A stretch of DNA of 64,000 bases from Lineus longissimus (GCF_910592395.1 NC_088309.1:3722501-3786500); one strand, 5' to 3'. Numbered from the stretch's first letter, positions 1 through 14,316 are shown. Numbers and translations are program-made. Notes: a model not told the origin generated them from the sequence alone.

Positions 1-1493
1 TGTAAACAAGCATGCCAGTGGAGAATAATGTGTTCAGGATGCTTTTAGTCAATATTCTGTTATACAATATCCAACAAGTGAGTTCGTAAAGAAAGATGTT
101 TTTCCATTTTGGAGTGAGACAGCAACTTGGGTCATCAACGAATGAGGTATAGGAGGACATTAATGACTGTTTCCAAAACTGGATACAATGAAACATGTTG
201 TTAAAATGATGAAGTACAAACATTTAGTTGTTTAATGCAATTAAAGAACAATATGTGATAAATGGACATACCTCAGTATGTCCAGATTGATAGATGTAGA
301 TGTAGGTGAAGATTCTGCTATAATGCATCCGTAGTTTGAACGCAGCTGTTAATAGTGCTATTTGTTACATAGGAATTAACATTCCTGTTATTGTTTTTAG
401 TACATTGTGCGTGCACATGTCACAATGTTATCTATATTGTACTGGCAGTCAGATTGTACATTAAAAACAGTGCTATCCCAAAGGGGAGCTTGATGCTATC
501 ATATTTTGGAAATGATTAAAATATGTTCATAATAATAATAATACTTCTTCCAATTATTTGTTAAAATTTGTTCACATGGTTATGACAGGGTCTCTGTATT
601 TAGTGGACTCATGAGGTAATGAGGCACAATGTAATCAAAGGCCTGTCATTGACACATAAGTGAACACATGAAGAGATACAGTGAACCTTTGAAGAGGAAG
701 CTATTGACTGGCATCTTAAATGGACATACACTGTCAGCACAGCAGGACATTGCTGGCCAATGTGACACAACATGGTTGCCCTTTACTTGGAATTAATCTG
801 GCTCTCATTCCAAGATGTACCTATGATCACTCACTGTGATCAGCAACAGTGTTGTGGCAAGCTTGCCTGTTTGTAGAGGACAGTGTTGTCTCTGTTTTTA
901 TGTTCTGGTTGTGACTGCCTCCTCGATGTGACCCTGCTCTCTGTCTTACATCCTGGTGGTAAAAATCTGCAATATTTTTAGGCATGGCTGGTGGGGTAGT
1001 GCTGGTGGATATTGGTTTTAGTTCCCAAGCTTTTTGTGCAATAGACATGAAACTTGGAAGGCACGTGGCGAGACAACTAATTGCCAATATCCGATGTTTT
1101 TTTCAAATCAAAAAGCAGGATGATAACGCCCAAAATTGACTGATCAATTTGCTTTGAAGACCATGGGAGTATCAACAGACACAGTGAGGCAAACAAATAG
1201 TCAAGATTCTTTTCCGTAACATCAGGTAGATGTGATTGTGATATCGTTGAATGTATTGCATCAGCAATGGAATAAGACACAAAATCAAAATGGTGGATAT
1301 CAACCGAGAAAAGCAGGGTAATGCGATTAAATTCTTTCTATTGCCTCAACCAGCACCAACATCCCAATGAAAATATATTGTTCATGTAGAGTTTAGTATG
1401 CAGATTAGGTAATGTCTTACTTCAATATGCAGAAATGAATGGTTATTGCAAACTAACCTGCTGAATTTGACGATCCAAACACCGGTATCGATG
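1..1493. other. upstream region without a recognised gene
   Basis: AT-rich sequence before the PIGS promoter. Short open frames occur on both strands at about 830-1280, including about 67 codons on the minus strand and about 53 codons on the plus strand from 978. None resembles a family I know, none has convincing splice context, and opposite strands being open together argues for chance. It could hold the 3' UTR of a gene lying to the left or decayed mobile DNA. Confidence 0.4.
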
Positions 1494-1505
1494 TGCGCAT
1501 GCGCA
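1494..1505. promoter_or_regulatory. NRF-1-type palindrome in the likely PIGS promoter
   Basis: The 12-base palindrome TGCGCATGCGCA fits the NRF-1 consensus YGCGCAYGCGCR exactly. It lies 270-280 bases before the PIGS start codon. NRF-1 sites are typical of metazoan housekeeping promoters, so this is a reasonable core promoter element for PIGS. The motif is seen directly; its use is inferred from position. Confidence 0.55.
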
Positions 1506-1774
1506 GATGAAGTGAACTAGTTCAGGTTCCAAGTGCAGGGTCTGTGAATGAGGAGACGGTCAAGTCATTTCCCCAAAATTCACTCCAGTGTCGATCTACA
1601 GAGGCCATGCATGGATTACCTGTACTGTGGGCTGGCGGCTGTGGTCAGTGGAGCCTGCCCTGGCCCTGAGGCCGAGGGCAAGGCAGCAGTGTCGTGAGGG
1701 CTACATGCATAAGCGTATGGAGGAACGCTGGCTATCCCCCAGCCATCCTCCCTTAGCTCATATTATCACTTTTG

Positions 1775-4700
1775 ATGTCACACGGACACAAGTCACACAG
1801 AGGTTTTTGTTTTCCAGAAAAGGCAACCCAGGCCTATGCTGCCTTAGCGGTTGGTTTTGTGTGCCTGGCTGTCGGTTTACCACTCTGGTGGAAGACTACC
1901 ATGGTTTATAGAGTCAGTCTTCCATACAGTGAAATATCTGATCTGTCACACAGATTTGTAAGTAGTATTGGTTTACCCACTACCACCAGTATGATCAATG
2001 AATAGTTCTTATCTTGGACCTAAATTGATAAAGTTGAATGAACATCGTCTTTTGTCCTTTTACGTCTTGTGGTATGTCTAGATAACTTTGGAACTTAAGT
2101 CACCTTTCTTAAACCTCTTGACAATTTTCCGTTCTGCTATGTCACACCTGACTAACATGAAGGAGGATTTGTCATGACTTGTTTTACTACACTCATTCTA
2201 CACACTTTCTTTTAGGTGGTCTACTCTGTCCATATTCATGTCATCTCTCTTGATGACTCCATAGAGAAAGGGCATTTGACTGCTTTGGGAGAGAGTCTTG
2301 GACATGCCCTCAACAGATTAGGCACAGGAGGCAGTGGCCTGGAGGCCAAATACCACAGCTCAGCAAGGCCAGCTCATGATGATGAAAAACAAGATTATGT
2401 CCATGCCAGAACTGTGGCAGGTAAGACTATGAATCAAGTTGCCAAGAACTTCAAAAGAGGGATTTAATGTCTGGTTGAGGTTCTCCCTGCATGATGTTTT
2501 CCATCGGGAATTATGTTGAAATAGCACCGAATTCGTACCCATTTTTACTCCTAGTTAGAGAGAACCCATGTTGGACTAGGTGTTTTGCTCAATGACACAG
2601 AGATGAAACCCCAGTGTTCCTACCAAGAATCCAACCTTCAACCTCCCAAATATGAGACGGCGCTGTGATCACTATGCCACTGATCTCTCTGAGACGTATG
2701 AAATATCATTGCATAATTCATTTCAGATTTTGATGACAAGTTAGCTTACTCCAATGTGCTCGGAGAGCATGGGAAATTCTACATGTATATATTGCCCAAA
2801 AAGAGTCATTTGGATGTTGGCAAGGGTTTTGTGGGAAGAAGAAGGAATTCTTACTTCAAGACTGAAGGTGAGATCATGTTGATATTTGCTTTGAAATTGC
2901 TTTAAGAGTATCTATACTTGTATTTCACAGGATATTTATTTGATGTTACATCTAGTTTACAAATTCAGTATCGAATCAAAATTAAAACACCTATTTTGCT
3001 GAAAAAAGAAGTAGATGGACAAGTATAGTGGAGTTGTGGATTACAAAATTCTCTAACCTTCTTGAAAGGGTTTAAAATGGTTGTTTACATTAATCTTCCA
3101 GATTTTTCTTCCCTGACCGTAAAAATTACAAAATTGATAAAAGAGGTGTTTGTTAGGGAAGAAACAATCGCAAGAGCTTATAAAAGTGAGAAGGGGGTGC
3201 TCCACCTGAAGACAGATAAAGACAGCATGAGAGCAACAAAATCAAATCCTAATTATGATGTCACATTCACAATGCTGAACCCTCAACCTGATATTATGGA
3301 TGTCAGGTGGGCAGTACAGCAAGAAATTGACAGTAAGTTTTATTATTATGTGTAAATTGATCAGAGATCAATAAGCTTTTCTCATTCTTTCATGTAGAGG
3401 CAAGTTCTTTCTCCGAGACTGACGACATCAATCGGCTATTGCATCATTTGTTTCGTCAGAATTTCCTACAAGACAAAAACCCCGCTATCTGATCATGAAA
3501 TTATAAATACGACTTTCCCAAAAATTGTGGCAAGAGGCTCAAGTGAATAATGACAAATTAGTATGTCAACTTTAAATTACCAGGTACAGTATCTATAGTT
3601 GAAGTCAGACTATACAATGTAAATCTTTACTTATCTCGACATTGAATGCAAGACTTCTGAGTGATGTGCTCTGTCAGTTTTGTGCAGTTCTACTTTTCTT
3701 CTTCAGCTTACATGGGGCCATTTATCAAGACGTTGTCTGACTTCATTGGTATCACAATCAAGTCTCAGGTATGTTTTAATGTACAAGTAATTTTGGCTGG
3801 GGAATCAATGGACCTATGTCTCTTTCTTTCAAAGTTCAGTTGACGTAAGGCATTGAAAGGGCTGGTAGAGTGGCGAAGAAGATAAGAATGATGTGTGACC
3901 TTGCCATTGTTCAGACCTCAAAAGAGTCACAATGTGTCATTCTTTAGTTGTCATGTCTTGTCATGTCATGCTCAAATCACCCGCATCTGAATACATTATG
4001 GCAATGAGTATGTATTTATGCTTCAGATCACATCCACCCTGATACATGTATGATCTTTTTCATTTCTTTACAGATTCTGCACTATACGCAAGTGACATTC
4101 CGACCTCACCGTGATGATGGAAAAGGAGAATATTACCTAAAGCAAGATGATATTCCTGGATTGATCAACCCGATTGAGAGAGAAATCAGTAAGTCTACAT
4201 TGATGACTCCTGCTGAGCCCCACTAACAAGCAATTTGTATCGTTCCAACCCACGATTACCTTTGATGCTGTGTGCCACAAAAACATCTCTTGCCTGTGGG
4301 TAAAATTAGTTATCTCTGGGTCAAATTATTCTCATGCGAGCTTGCTTTCTGACTATCTGGAATTCATTATCTGCATTAACTGATACATATAAATACAAAA
4401 TATTTCGATTTGTTTTCAGCTTCCTTTGTGTCAAACAATCCAAACATCAACTTTGTGATCTACATCCCAACTCGGAGTAAGTCTCCTCTGTACTTCCGTG
4501 ATCAGAAGGGCAAGAACCTCCCAACCAATGCTATCCTCAGTCCTCGATGGGGAGGTCTCATTATCAAGAATATACCCAGTCCGTCCAACACCACCAAACT
4601 GCCTGCCCTCGTCAACTTGGACATGAAGGAGATCCTTGACATTTGTATTTCACAGTTGCGACTACTGCTTGGCATTGAAACCAGTGTAAGTTTAGTGTCA

Positions 4701-5948
4701 TTTCTTTGAGTACATTTTGTTTCTTTCAAATATTGAGCATGTGGACCTTGGCGAATCAATACCATTGCAACGAAAGGGTGGTATCATTATAATTTTGATT
4801 TCTCTTGTATTTATTCATTTCAGTATCCAAACTTGGATGTGACATTCCAAGAACCTGACAATACTGGTATTGCTCTTTGGGTAAGTACTCTCACTGGCAT
4901 AAAGGTGACTAACCTCCATTGTAACCTTGCTAGAACTGCCAGATGGACGTGAAAAGTCAAACTGAGTGATTGCTGATCAATAATGCTGGTAATATCTAAG
5001 CTATGACTGAAATCAAGAAGCTCAAGGTCAGCCTGGTCTTAAAATCTTTTCGCTGATGTTGATATCACTGAGGAGTTTTGTATTGAGACTGAGTTTTCTA
5101 TTCTTGCAGGAGCTTGATTTCTGGTTGAGGAAGCGAGCAATAGAGAACACTGCCCTGGCCACCAGCACCCTTAGCTCACTATCAGACCTGCTCGGACAGA
5201 TCAGTAATATTGTCATCAATGATGATATCGGAGAAGAGGTAGATGGATGTGGAATCTCCTGTTGTGTTTCAGATCCAAGAAAACCCTGAGATTTAATTCA
5301 AAATCGGGTTGTTTAGTTGTCCAGTTTTGAAGTTTGCTGAAGCTTTCACCAAAGCCGTGACTCAACAAGCTAAAGTTAAGACCAAATTTGAAGTATTATG
5401 TTACCTGGACTAGATTGTGGGCCATGGTACTAATACCCCACTGATTTTTCTGTCCTCTCAGGTTGCAACAGCAGTGCACTCCATTGAAAACAGCTTGGAG
5501 TTTTTGAAGGAGAATAAACTGCGTGATGGTTTCCTGACCTCAAGACAAGCTACCCTTGCATCTGAGAAAGCATTCTTTGATGAGTCTTTACTGGAATTGC
5601 TCTACTTTCCAGATGATCAGAAGTAAGTACTTTGTCCTTCATCCATCATTCGTTGGAAGGTAGTGATTTGAGATTCAAAGTCATCTGTGAATAATACACA
5701 AAAAACCCATGACAGCAACCATTCTCCAGGCATAATGTGAAAGATGAGGGGCCAGGCACCAGCTATTGCAATACTCCTTGATGCTCCATCCCAAAGCCTT
5801 GTTACTGTAAGATATTCATGTCCCTCGTCATTGTTTCAGGTTTGCTATCTACATTCCACTTTTCCTGCCGATCAGTCTCCCGGTGATCATGACTATGCTG
5901 CAAGCCATCAAATGGATGAGGGGAGAGAAGAAGAACAAGACTGAATAG
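1775..5948 (+). CDS. PIGS: GPI transamidase component PIG-S
   Basis: Subunit of the ER-membrane GPI transamidase, which swaps the C-terminal signal of precursor proteins for a GPI anchor. Exons: 1775-1957, 2216-2420, 2727-2867, 3102-3332, 3707-3768, 4074-4188, 4420-4685, 4824-4880, 5110-5238, 5462-5622, 5840-5948. All junctions are GT-AG and phases agree, giving about 552 residues (human 555). Landmarks: N-terminal membrane helix ending GLPLWWKTT then SLPYSEIS, the luminal motif [25 protein letters not shown] leading into the second helix, and a basic lysine-rich tail. Two terminal helices flanking a large luminal domain are the family topology. The start is uncertain: ATG 1775 gives a 20-residue lead before the helix, but an acceptor at about 1816 would allow a short upstream coding exon. 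The 3' UTR probably ends near ATTAAA at about 6536. Confidence 0.93.
2550..2700 (-). repeat. tRNA-derived SINE-like element in PIGS intron 2
   Basis: On the minus strand an A-box-like GTGGCATAGTGATCAC is followed about 40 bases later by a B-box-like GGTTGGATTC. After these comes a CATTGAGCAAAACACC stretch resembling the region behind the tRNA part of many invertebrate SINEs. The promoter boxes have drifted, so it is an old insertion rather than a working tRNA gene. It lies wholly inside an intron. Subfamily not identified. Confidence 0.45.
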
Positions 5949-8900
5949 ACAGGAAATCTGTAGCTGGTTTCTAAGGCATCTTGGGACTTGTAAACCCTTT
6001 TATCAGTCTGTCATGAGTATTCCAAAATGCATCAATATAAATACAGTGAAGCCTCGGCAGGACATGTGTTTGGGTTTGTTTTGGTACCAAATGGGTTGTT
6101 TCTATAGAATTTGACCTCTGTATTAAGTCTTGACTTCTCCCTTTTGAATGACAAAATTTGTCAGTTTGTTGTGTAAATGGAGAGGCTCTGCTGTACATAT
6201 CTGTTGAACTTCCCCTTGCTTTTAGAGACTGCTTCCTTAGTGCCATTATTGTTCAGTTGGCTCTATCAGCTAGCTAAAAATTGTATTTTGGGATCTTGCT
6301 TATCAGATTTGGCCTTGGACACACAGCCATTCAGCATTGTATTGTATTGAGAAACATTTCGATCTTCGCTGTTTTTTGTTCGGAAAAAGACTTCATGCAG
6401 TACTGAAAGTAGAGAATCTTTTTTCTTGGCAACCATGTAGAAAATGTTATGTTGTTATCCTAGGGATATTGATAGAAATAGTGCAAGCATTTAGGCACTT
6501 CGGTATGTATTGTACACACACATTTTATAATAATTATTAAAGTTATTTTGTAGAAAATTATTCTTGTTTTGTTGCTTTCTTGTTCCTCATCTGTTTCTTG
6601 GGAAATTATGAAAGGGATTGCAATTTGCTAGGCTGCTGGGCCCATGAAGGAAGTTCAAGCCAAGCCTCAATCCTGGATACGAGACTGAGAGAATCTATAA
6701 AAATGGTGTGTGTGTCATCCGGACTGGCATGGTATGCAAGCCACACCAACATATCTCCCTTCGACCTGTAGATGTTGGCTCTTCCATTGCTTGCTATTGA
6801 CCATTCAAAGCAGACCGGCTTATCCCTCCACACAGATCATGCCCTTGCAGTTGTGATCCCCCAGATTGATCTGTCCTTGGGTCCCACAAAACTGATCCCT
6901 GCTCCTCCAGCCATTCCCCGATACATACCCGATTCACAGCAGAGCACCTTTTCTTCCATGACCTGTCTCCCATTCTGTCAGTGTTGAGATACAATGTACA
7001 CACTGCAGCATATCAAACCTTGAATATGGAGTAAATTGCTTTTGGGCCTTGGGAATCATCACCATGACCAAACTTCACACAACAAACAGTCAAGATTGAT
7101 GTGTTTACAGGAGTATCCAAGCCCTTCAGCACAGGAGGTCCCTCAGGGGGTATCCAAAACCCTTCAGTACAGTAGGTCCCTCAGGGACCCATGACCTGTC
7201 AGGCTTGAAATGACTCCTTCCTGGGAATAATTCAAGGATAATCAGCTCTTTTATGGGCAAAAGGATAAACAAATTTGCCTCAAAGAAGTGGAAAACCTTG
7301 GGAGGGATTTTTCTACAAGTAGAGTTCTTGACCCTACCTGTTCCAATGCTCAGATGGCAAAAGGGTAGGATTTAAACTGCATACAAGGATTTTCAAATTT
7401 ATATCCCCTCAAATATACTTTGTCCTTCTTTCCACAAGTGTGCCTCTGAGACATGTCTGTCCTTGACATATCCTTGACGGTCCATTATGTTGTGGGCCAT
7501 TCTTCCTTGCTGTCACAACCTACTTTAACTTGGTCGCAGGGGTAAAGGAGTAAAGTAAAGGAATAAAATCTTATTTTTGACACAAAATTTATTATGTGAT
7601 GAATCCAGAAAATGAGGTGCCGAGCATGGTCCTGAATGATTACACAGATATCTTAGATGACTCGTAACACTAGACCTCAATTCTAAAAAGCCTGCAATCT
7701 ACTGTGGACTCAGGCAGGGTTGACACCTGAGGTAGGCCCAGAATTTCAAGACTGATTTTAAGATGTTTCAAAATGCTGAAATTTATAAGATTTTTCCTGA
7801 AATTAGGGGGAACCATGTCTGGCTGCAGAGTAAAAGACAAATGCCAGTCTCCCAACAGCTAACAATGGATTCCATAGTGTTACCTACCCACATTTTCCAC
7901 TGTGACGAAATTAGTAATATGATATACCCAGCCTCTACTCTACTCGCAGCTGAACTACGTAGAGCAACCCTGCCACTGTCCACACACAGGACAGTGAAGC
8001 ATCAAAACTGACTTATCTAGGCCTAGGATTACTGTCTATAGCTGAAGATTAACATGAATCTGACACCAAAGCATAACTCTAGCACACAGGACAACTCGTC
8101 AGCCTCATAGTTAAAGACCTTCTTACTATACAATCATATTCATGCAATATATACAAAACATATACATCCAAATCTACAAGTACACTCAAATAACAAAATG
8201 TGATTTTTTTAGAGGATTCAGGATGAAGACATCAAACAGTGTTCAACAGTCACTAACAGACATGTGCTCTGAGTGTCACAAATGATTCTTTTGAAGACAC
8301 CAAATGGGCTGGTAGTGCATGGTAGTAGCATTAATCCAGCATTCGTCTGTGCAGATTTTCATCTAACATGTCTGTGCAAATTTTGTAATATCTTGGTGGT
8401 AAATAACCCCCAATTTGTGATCCAGTCATGAGTCACACTGTAGTTAAAATAAAAAGAATACAAGGCTCGCTTCTATATTTTTGTTGAAATTAAAGTGTAC
8501 AAGCAACAAAATAAAAGTGTACTTATGAAGTACAGGTCAAAATGTGCACAAGATGACCAAATAAATGTACACAACATGTGTACAAAAGTCAAAAGGTTTA
8601 ATATTCTGTATAATCTGATCTTTATCATCATATGCATGTACAATCAAACGTCATGTAAGTACAGAATGAAAAATAGCTCTGTAAGAAAAGTGGCTTGTGC
8701 CTATAAAACCAATATGTGCAGGGACTTTACAGTGCAGAATATCACAACGTGTTTTGGAATCAGAACTAAATAGCAGTGGATTCACTGATCAGCCAAGGCA
8801 ATTCCTCTAGGGTTCAAACAACATTATACATGTACAGCAAAGGGAAGTTAATTAAATCTTTACTGAAACCACTCCATCAATGTGGCGCCTAAGAAATTCT

Positions 8901-10161
8901 AATTTTGCTTCGGAATGAGTCTCACAGGTGGTTGATTCAGGACGATTTCTGTCTGGCTTTGAAGTGAGAGAAGTAGACCTATAACTTTTGATTAATATAC
9001 ATTTTGACGGACACAGACTTCAAGGAAATTCCTCATTCGATCATTCCAATTAAACCAGTACAACAATGCCAAAAATGGTCGCAGGATAACATAACGAAGG
9101 AAACTTTACAACCTTCGGCACAACAGCATAAGAAATGAACCAGAGTGAATGCTGAATTTAACTCAACAAATATTACAAGACAATGTGGACTTGTTGGTGT
9201 ATTTATAGTGAAATACAACCACAGTCCTGACCATAATGAATAAGGCACATATTGTGAAACATAAAACAACAAAATTCAGATTATATTATGTCAGTTGTGT
9301 TGAAATGACTTTGCAAAAAACCTCAACATCAAAGTCAAGACTTGTCAAAATTTGTCCTTGTCATTTGTCCCCATAAGAAATCTGATAACTTTGGGGAAAA
9401 TATTTGTGCTTGTGTTTAGCAAGAACTTTACAAATTACAATTTGTCGAGAAATCTTTAGGAGATGAAGTTATTGAATTTTTATTGGATTTTTTTATAGAA
9501 TTTGTACAAAGAACTGACCCGATATATGACTGTGATCAGAGAATAAAGAAAACAGCTGTCCAAGGATTACAACGGTAGTTTTGAATATCAGTCATCAATA
9601 CTGCATAATCCACTAACAATTATCACATACAATTAACACGTACATGTATGCAGTAACCAAATTCATGTAATTACCATGGAAACACATACAAAACAGAAAA
9701 TGGATGTATGTTGTACTGGAGAAAATCTCACACCTTTAATAACTACGGTCTCCGATTGGTTTTACCAGTGTTCTACATTTGTTTGTTTGAGTCCAGTGTA
9801 GTTTGGGTAGCTTCAAAGGCCTTTGACAATCGTAGACATTACTTTTGTCTGTGCCACATGTTAATAGAAATACATTTTGTAAACACTACCGCTCTACAGT
9901 TCATTTTGTCAGACTATGATGAAATCATAGCTCACTTTTCTCAAATTTCGATAATTTTTTTTCCCTCATGGTCATAGACATAGCTTTGCTGTTTTTGAAA
10001 ATAAATCATTAGTAAATATCATAGTGGACCTTTAGTAAAGTCTCAGCCCCAAGCTTTAGGTCACAAACTGCTTCATCCTTAAAGATATAGTCATTCCACA
10101 GTTGCTAAAGGCTAAAAGTGTTCCCTCCATCCTAAGAATAACTCTATCCTACATTATGAGA
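5949..10161. other. intergenic region between convergent PIGS and CCDC74
   Basis: The first 600 bases or so are probably PIGS 3' UTR. The part nearest 10162 is probably CCDC74 3' UTR (minus strand). Between them I see only short unrelated open frames (for example at 6606-6987, 7763-8011 and 8495-8773) with low-complexity composition and no recognisable family. A two-copy tandem repeat lies at 7110-7188. No RNA gene was recognised. Confidence 0.5.
7110..7188. repeat. two-copy tandem repeat, about 38 bases per unit
   Basis: Two adjacent imperfect copies share the blocks GTATCCAA, CCCTTCAG and AGGTCCCTCAGG. The second begins about 38 bases after the first. It is short, isolated and in intergenic sequence, with no sign of function. 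Confidence 0.7.
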
Positions 10162-13100
10162 TCATGGTAAGACTTCTTTCCTCAGCCGTGCCTTCTGTAA
10201 TATTTGTGTCCTTTTCTTCCTCTCTGCTGCTCTGTTTCCTAACGTCTGCCGCATGGCTGGGAGTTGCATGGCGTTGTCTGCTGGTGGGGGTGCCTTTGGA
10301 AGATAGGCTACATTCGGCCTAAAAGCAGAAATCAAGAGTCATGCAAGTATTAAACAACCAAGTGTCAAGGGATTATTCACAAGCCATCAACTTCGTCTGC
10401 CTGACCAACTCATTCTGCCAACTAGCAAAAGCACCGAGTAGCAACTACCGGTAGATCAATGTCTCATAAGACTTTGTCACGCATGTACTTTCTCCTGTCT
10501 TTACAAGCAATTTTGAAGACACTGGCAGAAGATCAGAGATGCTTCAGCTAAACAACCTATTTTTAGAATCAGTGAGTATCCTTGCAAAAAAATTTATACA
10601 GAACTTACATTTTTCTTGAAGGATTTTTCAGCTGTATCTTCGGAAGTTTGCCTTGTTTTCCATCTTCCTCCTCATCGGCCACATACGCCTTGGCGATGAG
10701 GTAAGCATCTGGTGTCCATTTTTGAGAATAGAGGACGTCCCTGAGATCAGATTTAAGTCGGCTCAGCTGGAAAAGTTAAAGGAACTGTCAGCTTACAATT
10801 AGGTGAAAATCTTCGCGCATTATGAGCTTAAGTTGGGCATTTGGTTAGACAGAAACGCAGCATGGTCTTGTGGTTAAAACTAAAGGTGTCAATACCGACA
10901 TATCAGTTGTGAACTTGGACAAGTTTGACGCCGCAAAGTTTTCAGCAACAAGTCAAGAAATGAATTCCAAAATTACCTCATTTGACTGTTTTTCATTGAG
11001 TCCCTGAAGTTGTCGTATTATGGCCTCATAATCAGATGCAGATGGCTGCCTCGTTCCTGTAACCTGATTGGTCACTGTGATAGGATGTGTCGTCAAATCA
11101 ACGTCTTCAACCGTCTCTGCGGCAGTAGACCCAGAACCAGAGTACCTGAAAGCAATATCACATTGTTATTGTTAGATCTGATATACAATGTAAAGAGACA
11201 AACAAGTCTGTACAGTACCACTTTACCATTAGAGGACATCTGAGGTGGGTTTCAAATATAGCACAGCATAGTTTTAGGGATACACGATAGCTAAGAAATC
11301 TAACCTTTCACATTGATTATTGTGTGGGCATCTACCGTTTACACAAGCTGCCACCTGAGGTTCCCGAAATGGCCACTTTAACTGACTGCCCATGCAACCA
11401 TGCAGGACACCCTCCCTGTACCTACTTATGACAGACCCACAGTCTTCTAGCATATTACTTTTGATAATTTGCTGCAAAGGTAGCCCTGATTAGATGATCA
11501 CAACATTCTTACTTCTTCGAAGACTTTTTCTGTTCTTCCTCCAAGACCTGGGTGAGATATATATTTTTGTTCCTGGCTTCTTGGAGCTGCATTTTCAATT
11601 CCTTGATTTTCTCTTGTAGAACGTACAATTTGGGTTGGTCTTTTTCTGAAATAATCAGGTAAACTTCAGTATTTTACTGTTTCTCTCCTCCAGAACTGCT
11701 AAGACTAAGAGGAAGGCTGTTATAACAAATTGAAAATAGAGATTTCATAACACTTTGCTGAGTGAATTGCTTTAAAATTGTTATACAATGCCAACATTCA
11801 TGGGAAGATTGGCAATTTTAATTAATTCTACCGGTAGTGGATAATTTTGTAAATTAAGATTATTACCGGTATATGCATTGTGGAACATTATTGTTTCATA
11901 GCCCTTTGAGTGATGACTGTCTACTTGATAGTGTTACCATTCCACTAGCATATTTAGCATGATAGCATATTTCTGAATTTCTTCCAACACCAATTTTTGT
12001 CTGACCTAAATAAGTAAATGCATGCACAAAGCAAGCCAACGCAAGACAGATACATGACAATACTTATTCTCACATAGGTAATTATGTCTATTTGATGTTC
12101 GCACCTCCCCTAGGCAGTTTTGACACTTTATACAGGTGACATACAATTCGATATATGCCGGTAATGTAATTTTTTCCAGTAAGGTCTTTCACTATCAGTG
12201 TACTCTGCACCATTACAAGAAGGGAGGAGCATGTTTGTACAATTCATCCAATACCAATACCATACCATCTTTGATTGCAAATTGATTATGTCCGAGCTCG
12301 CTCATGAAATATTCAATTTACCCACTGAAGTAATTATGTGATAATCGTTATATCTACATCAGCCAGGAGTATTGATTGTTCATGCAGGTGTAAAACTAGG
12401 AGCATTATGACACAACAATGCAGTTTTAGTGGCATTAGATGAAGGATCTGAAGAACATGACCACTGAGGACCCAAGCTCTCCCCCACCCCACCCCACCAT
12501 ATAGATTTATTCATTCAAGCGACGTGACGAACAGGCAGACCATTTTGCAAATTGCGTAAGTCCACTGCTCGAAGTTAGAAGTTAGAAGTTACTGGAAAGC
12601 AGCATGTTTGTAAACACAATCTGTTGATTTGGATGAGCTGAGCTACATTTTGCTTTAGAAGTTTCAGAAGCTTATTATCCTCTTAAAATGAGTTGTTTTC
12701 TACGTATCTAAAATGCAAGTTTGCATAGGGTTGTTCACTTTGCATCATTTTAACTGAGAGATTTTAGATCATTGCATAGATATAACAGCAGGGTCCCTAA
12801 TTTTGTTAAAAATAGTCAGACATTTGACTAACCACTCTTGATCGACCCTTCATTTGACAACTCAATGGTCTCGGATGCTGTCAATTCTGACATGTGTACA
12901 TGTAGTTCAGTCGAGCCCGATTCAAAATCAGATGTTCCTGGAAAAACCGCAACAAGTATAGCACAAGCCATCAGTCAGGCTCCTACATACAAGTACATGT
13001 CGTGCGTACCATATAATATAGGTTGATTCTAAGGTTTAACCTAACTGTAGAAATCTACCAGTATCAGCTGTAGGGGAACTAAACAGTGACTTCTCCAAGA

Positions 13101-14316
13101 ACTGACTACTGTCAATTTACCAAGCACTTGTTAAAATGCTTGCATTTGTTCAGGAAACCCCACAATAGTGACACTGATGAAAAGTACCATAGAAAGTCTG
13201 AAACTATCTTACCTGAGTCTAGTTTTCCTCCTCTAGCACTACCACCCGTCCTCGACGACTCCACTGAACTGGCCGATTTTTCTGCAAGATTTATAATTTG
13301 TGTCAGAAATCGTAAGAAAGTTGGTGCTATACGTAGACAGAACCCATAACAAGGTACATCAAATGTAATGACTCAGGTCATTTTTGTCAAAACAAGTGCT
13401 ATATGCCCAGCAAGTTGTCATCTTTTAGGACACAGAAGTGTGCACAACAAGATACTACCATGAACCTTTCAACAAGTACTTATCATACGATAGGGAACAC
13501 TAACAAGTGCTATTGCTCTTCCCAAGATGCTCACCTCTTTCCTTACTTCTTTCAAGTCGTTTCCTGACAATCCTACTAGCAGACTGAGGAGGGGTTGGCA
13601 TGCTGTTCTGTTTCATTATTATCTTGAACTGCAGTTCTGAAAGAAATGGAAAATATTTTGAAAGCATGTACAGTATGTTTACATTTCTTTGCGATACAAA
13701 CAATAACGAGGAAGACGAGATGCTTTTAATTTGTTTCATGATCTGCAAATACAATATATTTTTTTAGCAAAGAATGATGACGCAAAGATTTGAAGGTGTT
13801 GAATAAAATTCATTACAGATGGCGTCCGGGACAGTTACAGCAGAATTCTCAGTAAATGGAAATTTAACAGCACAGATTAATGAGTCAATCCTGACCTGAA
13901 TTGACCCTTTTCTTCTCCAGTAAAACACATGATTTGTACATACCTTTATTTTCCTTTTTTAGAGCGTCTATTTCTTCATGAAGACTAGATAATATTTCAA
14001 AGTGTTGTTGTCTCAAGAAGTGGATACTCTTTTCTAAATGCTGTATCCTTTGAGATGGATTCATATCCTCTGGATTACTCTCCAATGAATTATCATCAGA
14101 TTGGTTGTCTAAAGTGTCACTGAATTTCACACCATCATGCGTGGGAGGCAGTGGATTAAGTCTGTCCTTCAGGAAGGGCTTTGGGTAGCGAGATTTGTCC
14201 AACTTGCTAACCCTGGACCATTGTGGAAGCTGATTGGGTAATGGTGGAAGCTGAGCATTCATATCGGCAACCGCGTCTGGGACGATGCCGGGTCTAACTA
14301 ACACCTCAGATGCCAT
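10162..14316 (-). CDS. CCDC74: coiled-coil domain-containing protein 74 (CCDC74)
   Basis: Microtubule-associated coiled-coil protein; the human paralogues CCDC74A/B act at the mitotic spindle. Exons in transcript order: 14316-13944, 13636-13547, 13281-13213, 11645-11513, 11145-10977, 10766-10609, 10318-10162. Phases agree throughout, giving about 382 residues (human CCDC74A 378). The N-terminal signature is FLRQQHFEILSSLHEEID followed by KKENK. A second coiled coil sits in exon 4 (KIKELKMQLQEARNKN) and the C-terminus has the conserved NRAAERKKRTQILQKARLRK block. Exon 2 has two in-frame donors 12 bases apart (after 13547 and 13535), so a four-residue length variant is possible. The long intron 13212-11646 holds no in-phase exon. 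The protein is proline-rich near its start and weakly conserved in the middle, as in the family. Confidence 0.9.

Noticed and set aside
827-1280. Protein-coding gene left of PIGS
   Set aside because: Open frames exist on both strands but none has recognisable similarity or splice support.
2550-2700. tRNA gene on the minus strand
   Set aside because: The A and B boxes have drifted and no complete cloverleaf could be drawn; it fits an old SINE better. The same applies to 24200-24345.
12820-13026. Extra CCDC74 exon in the long intron
   Set aside because: Exons on either side join in phase without it and the minus-strand frame there has no matching acceptor and donor.
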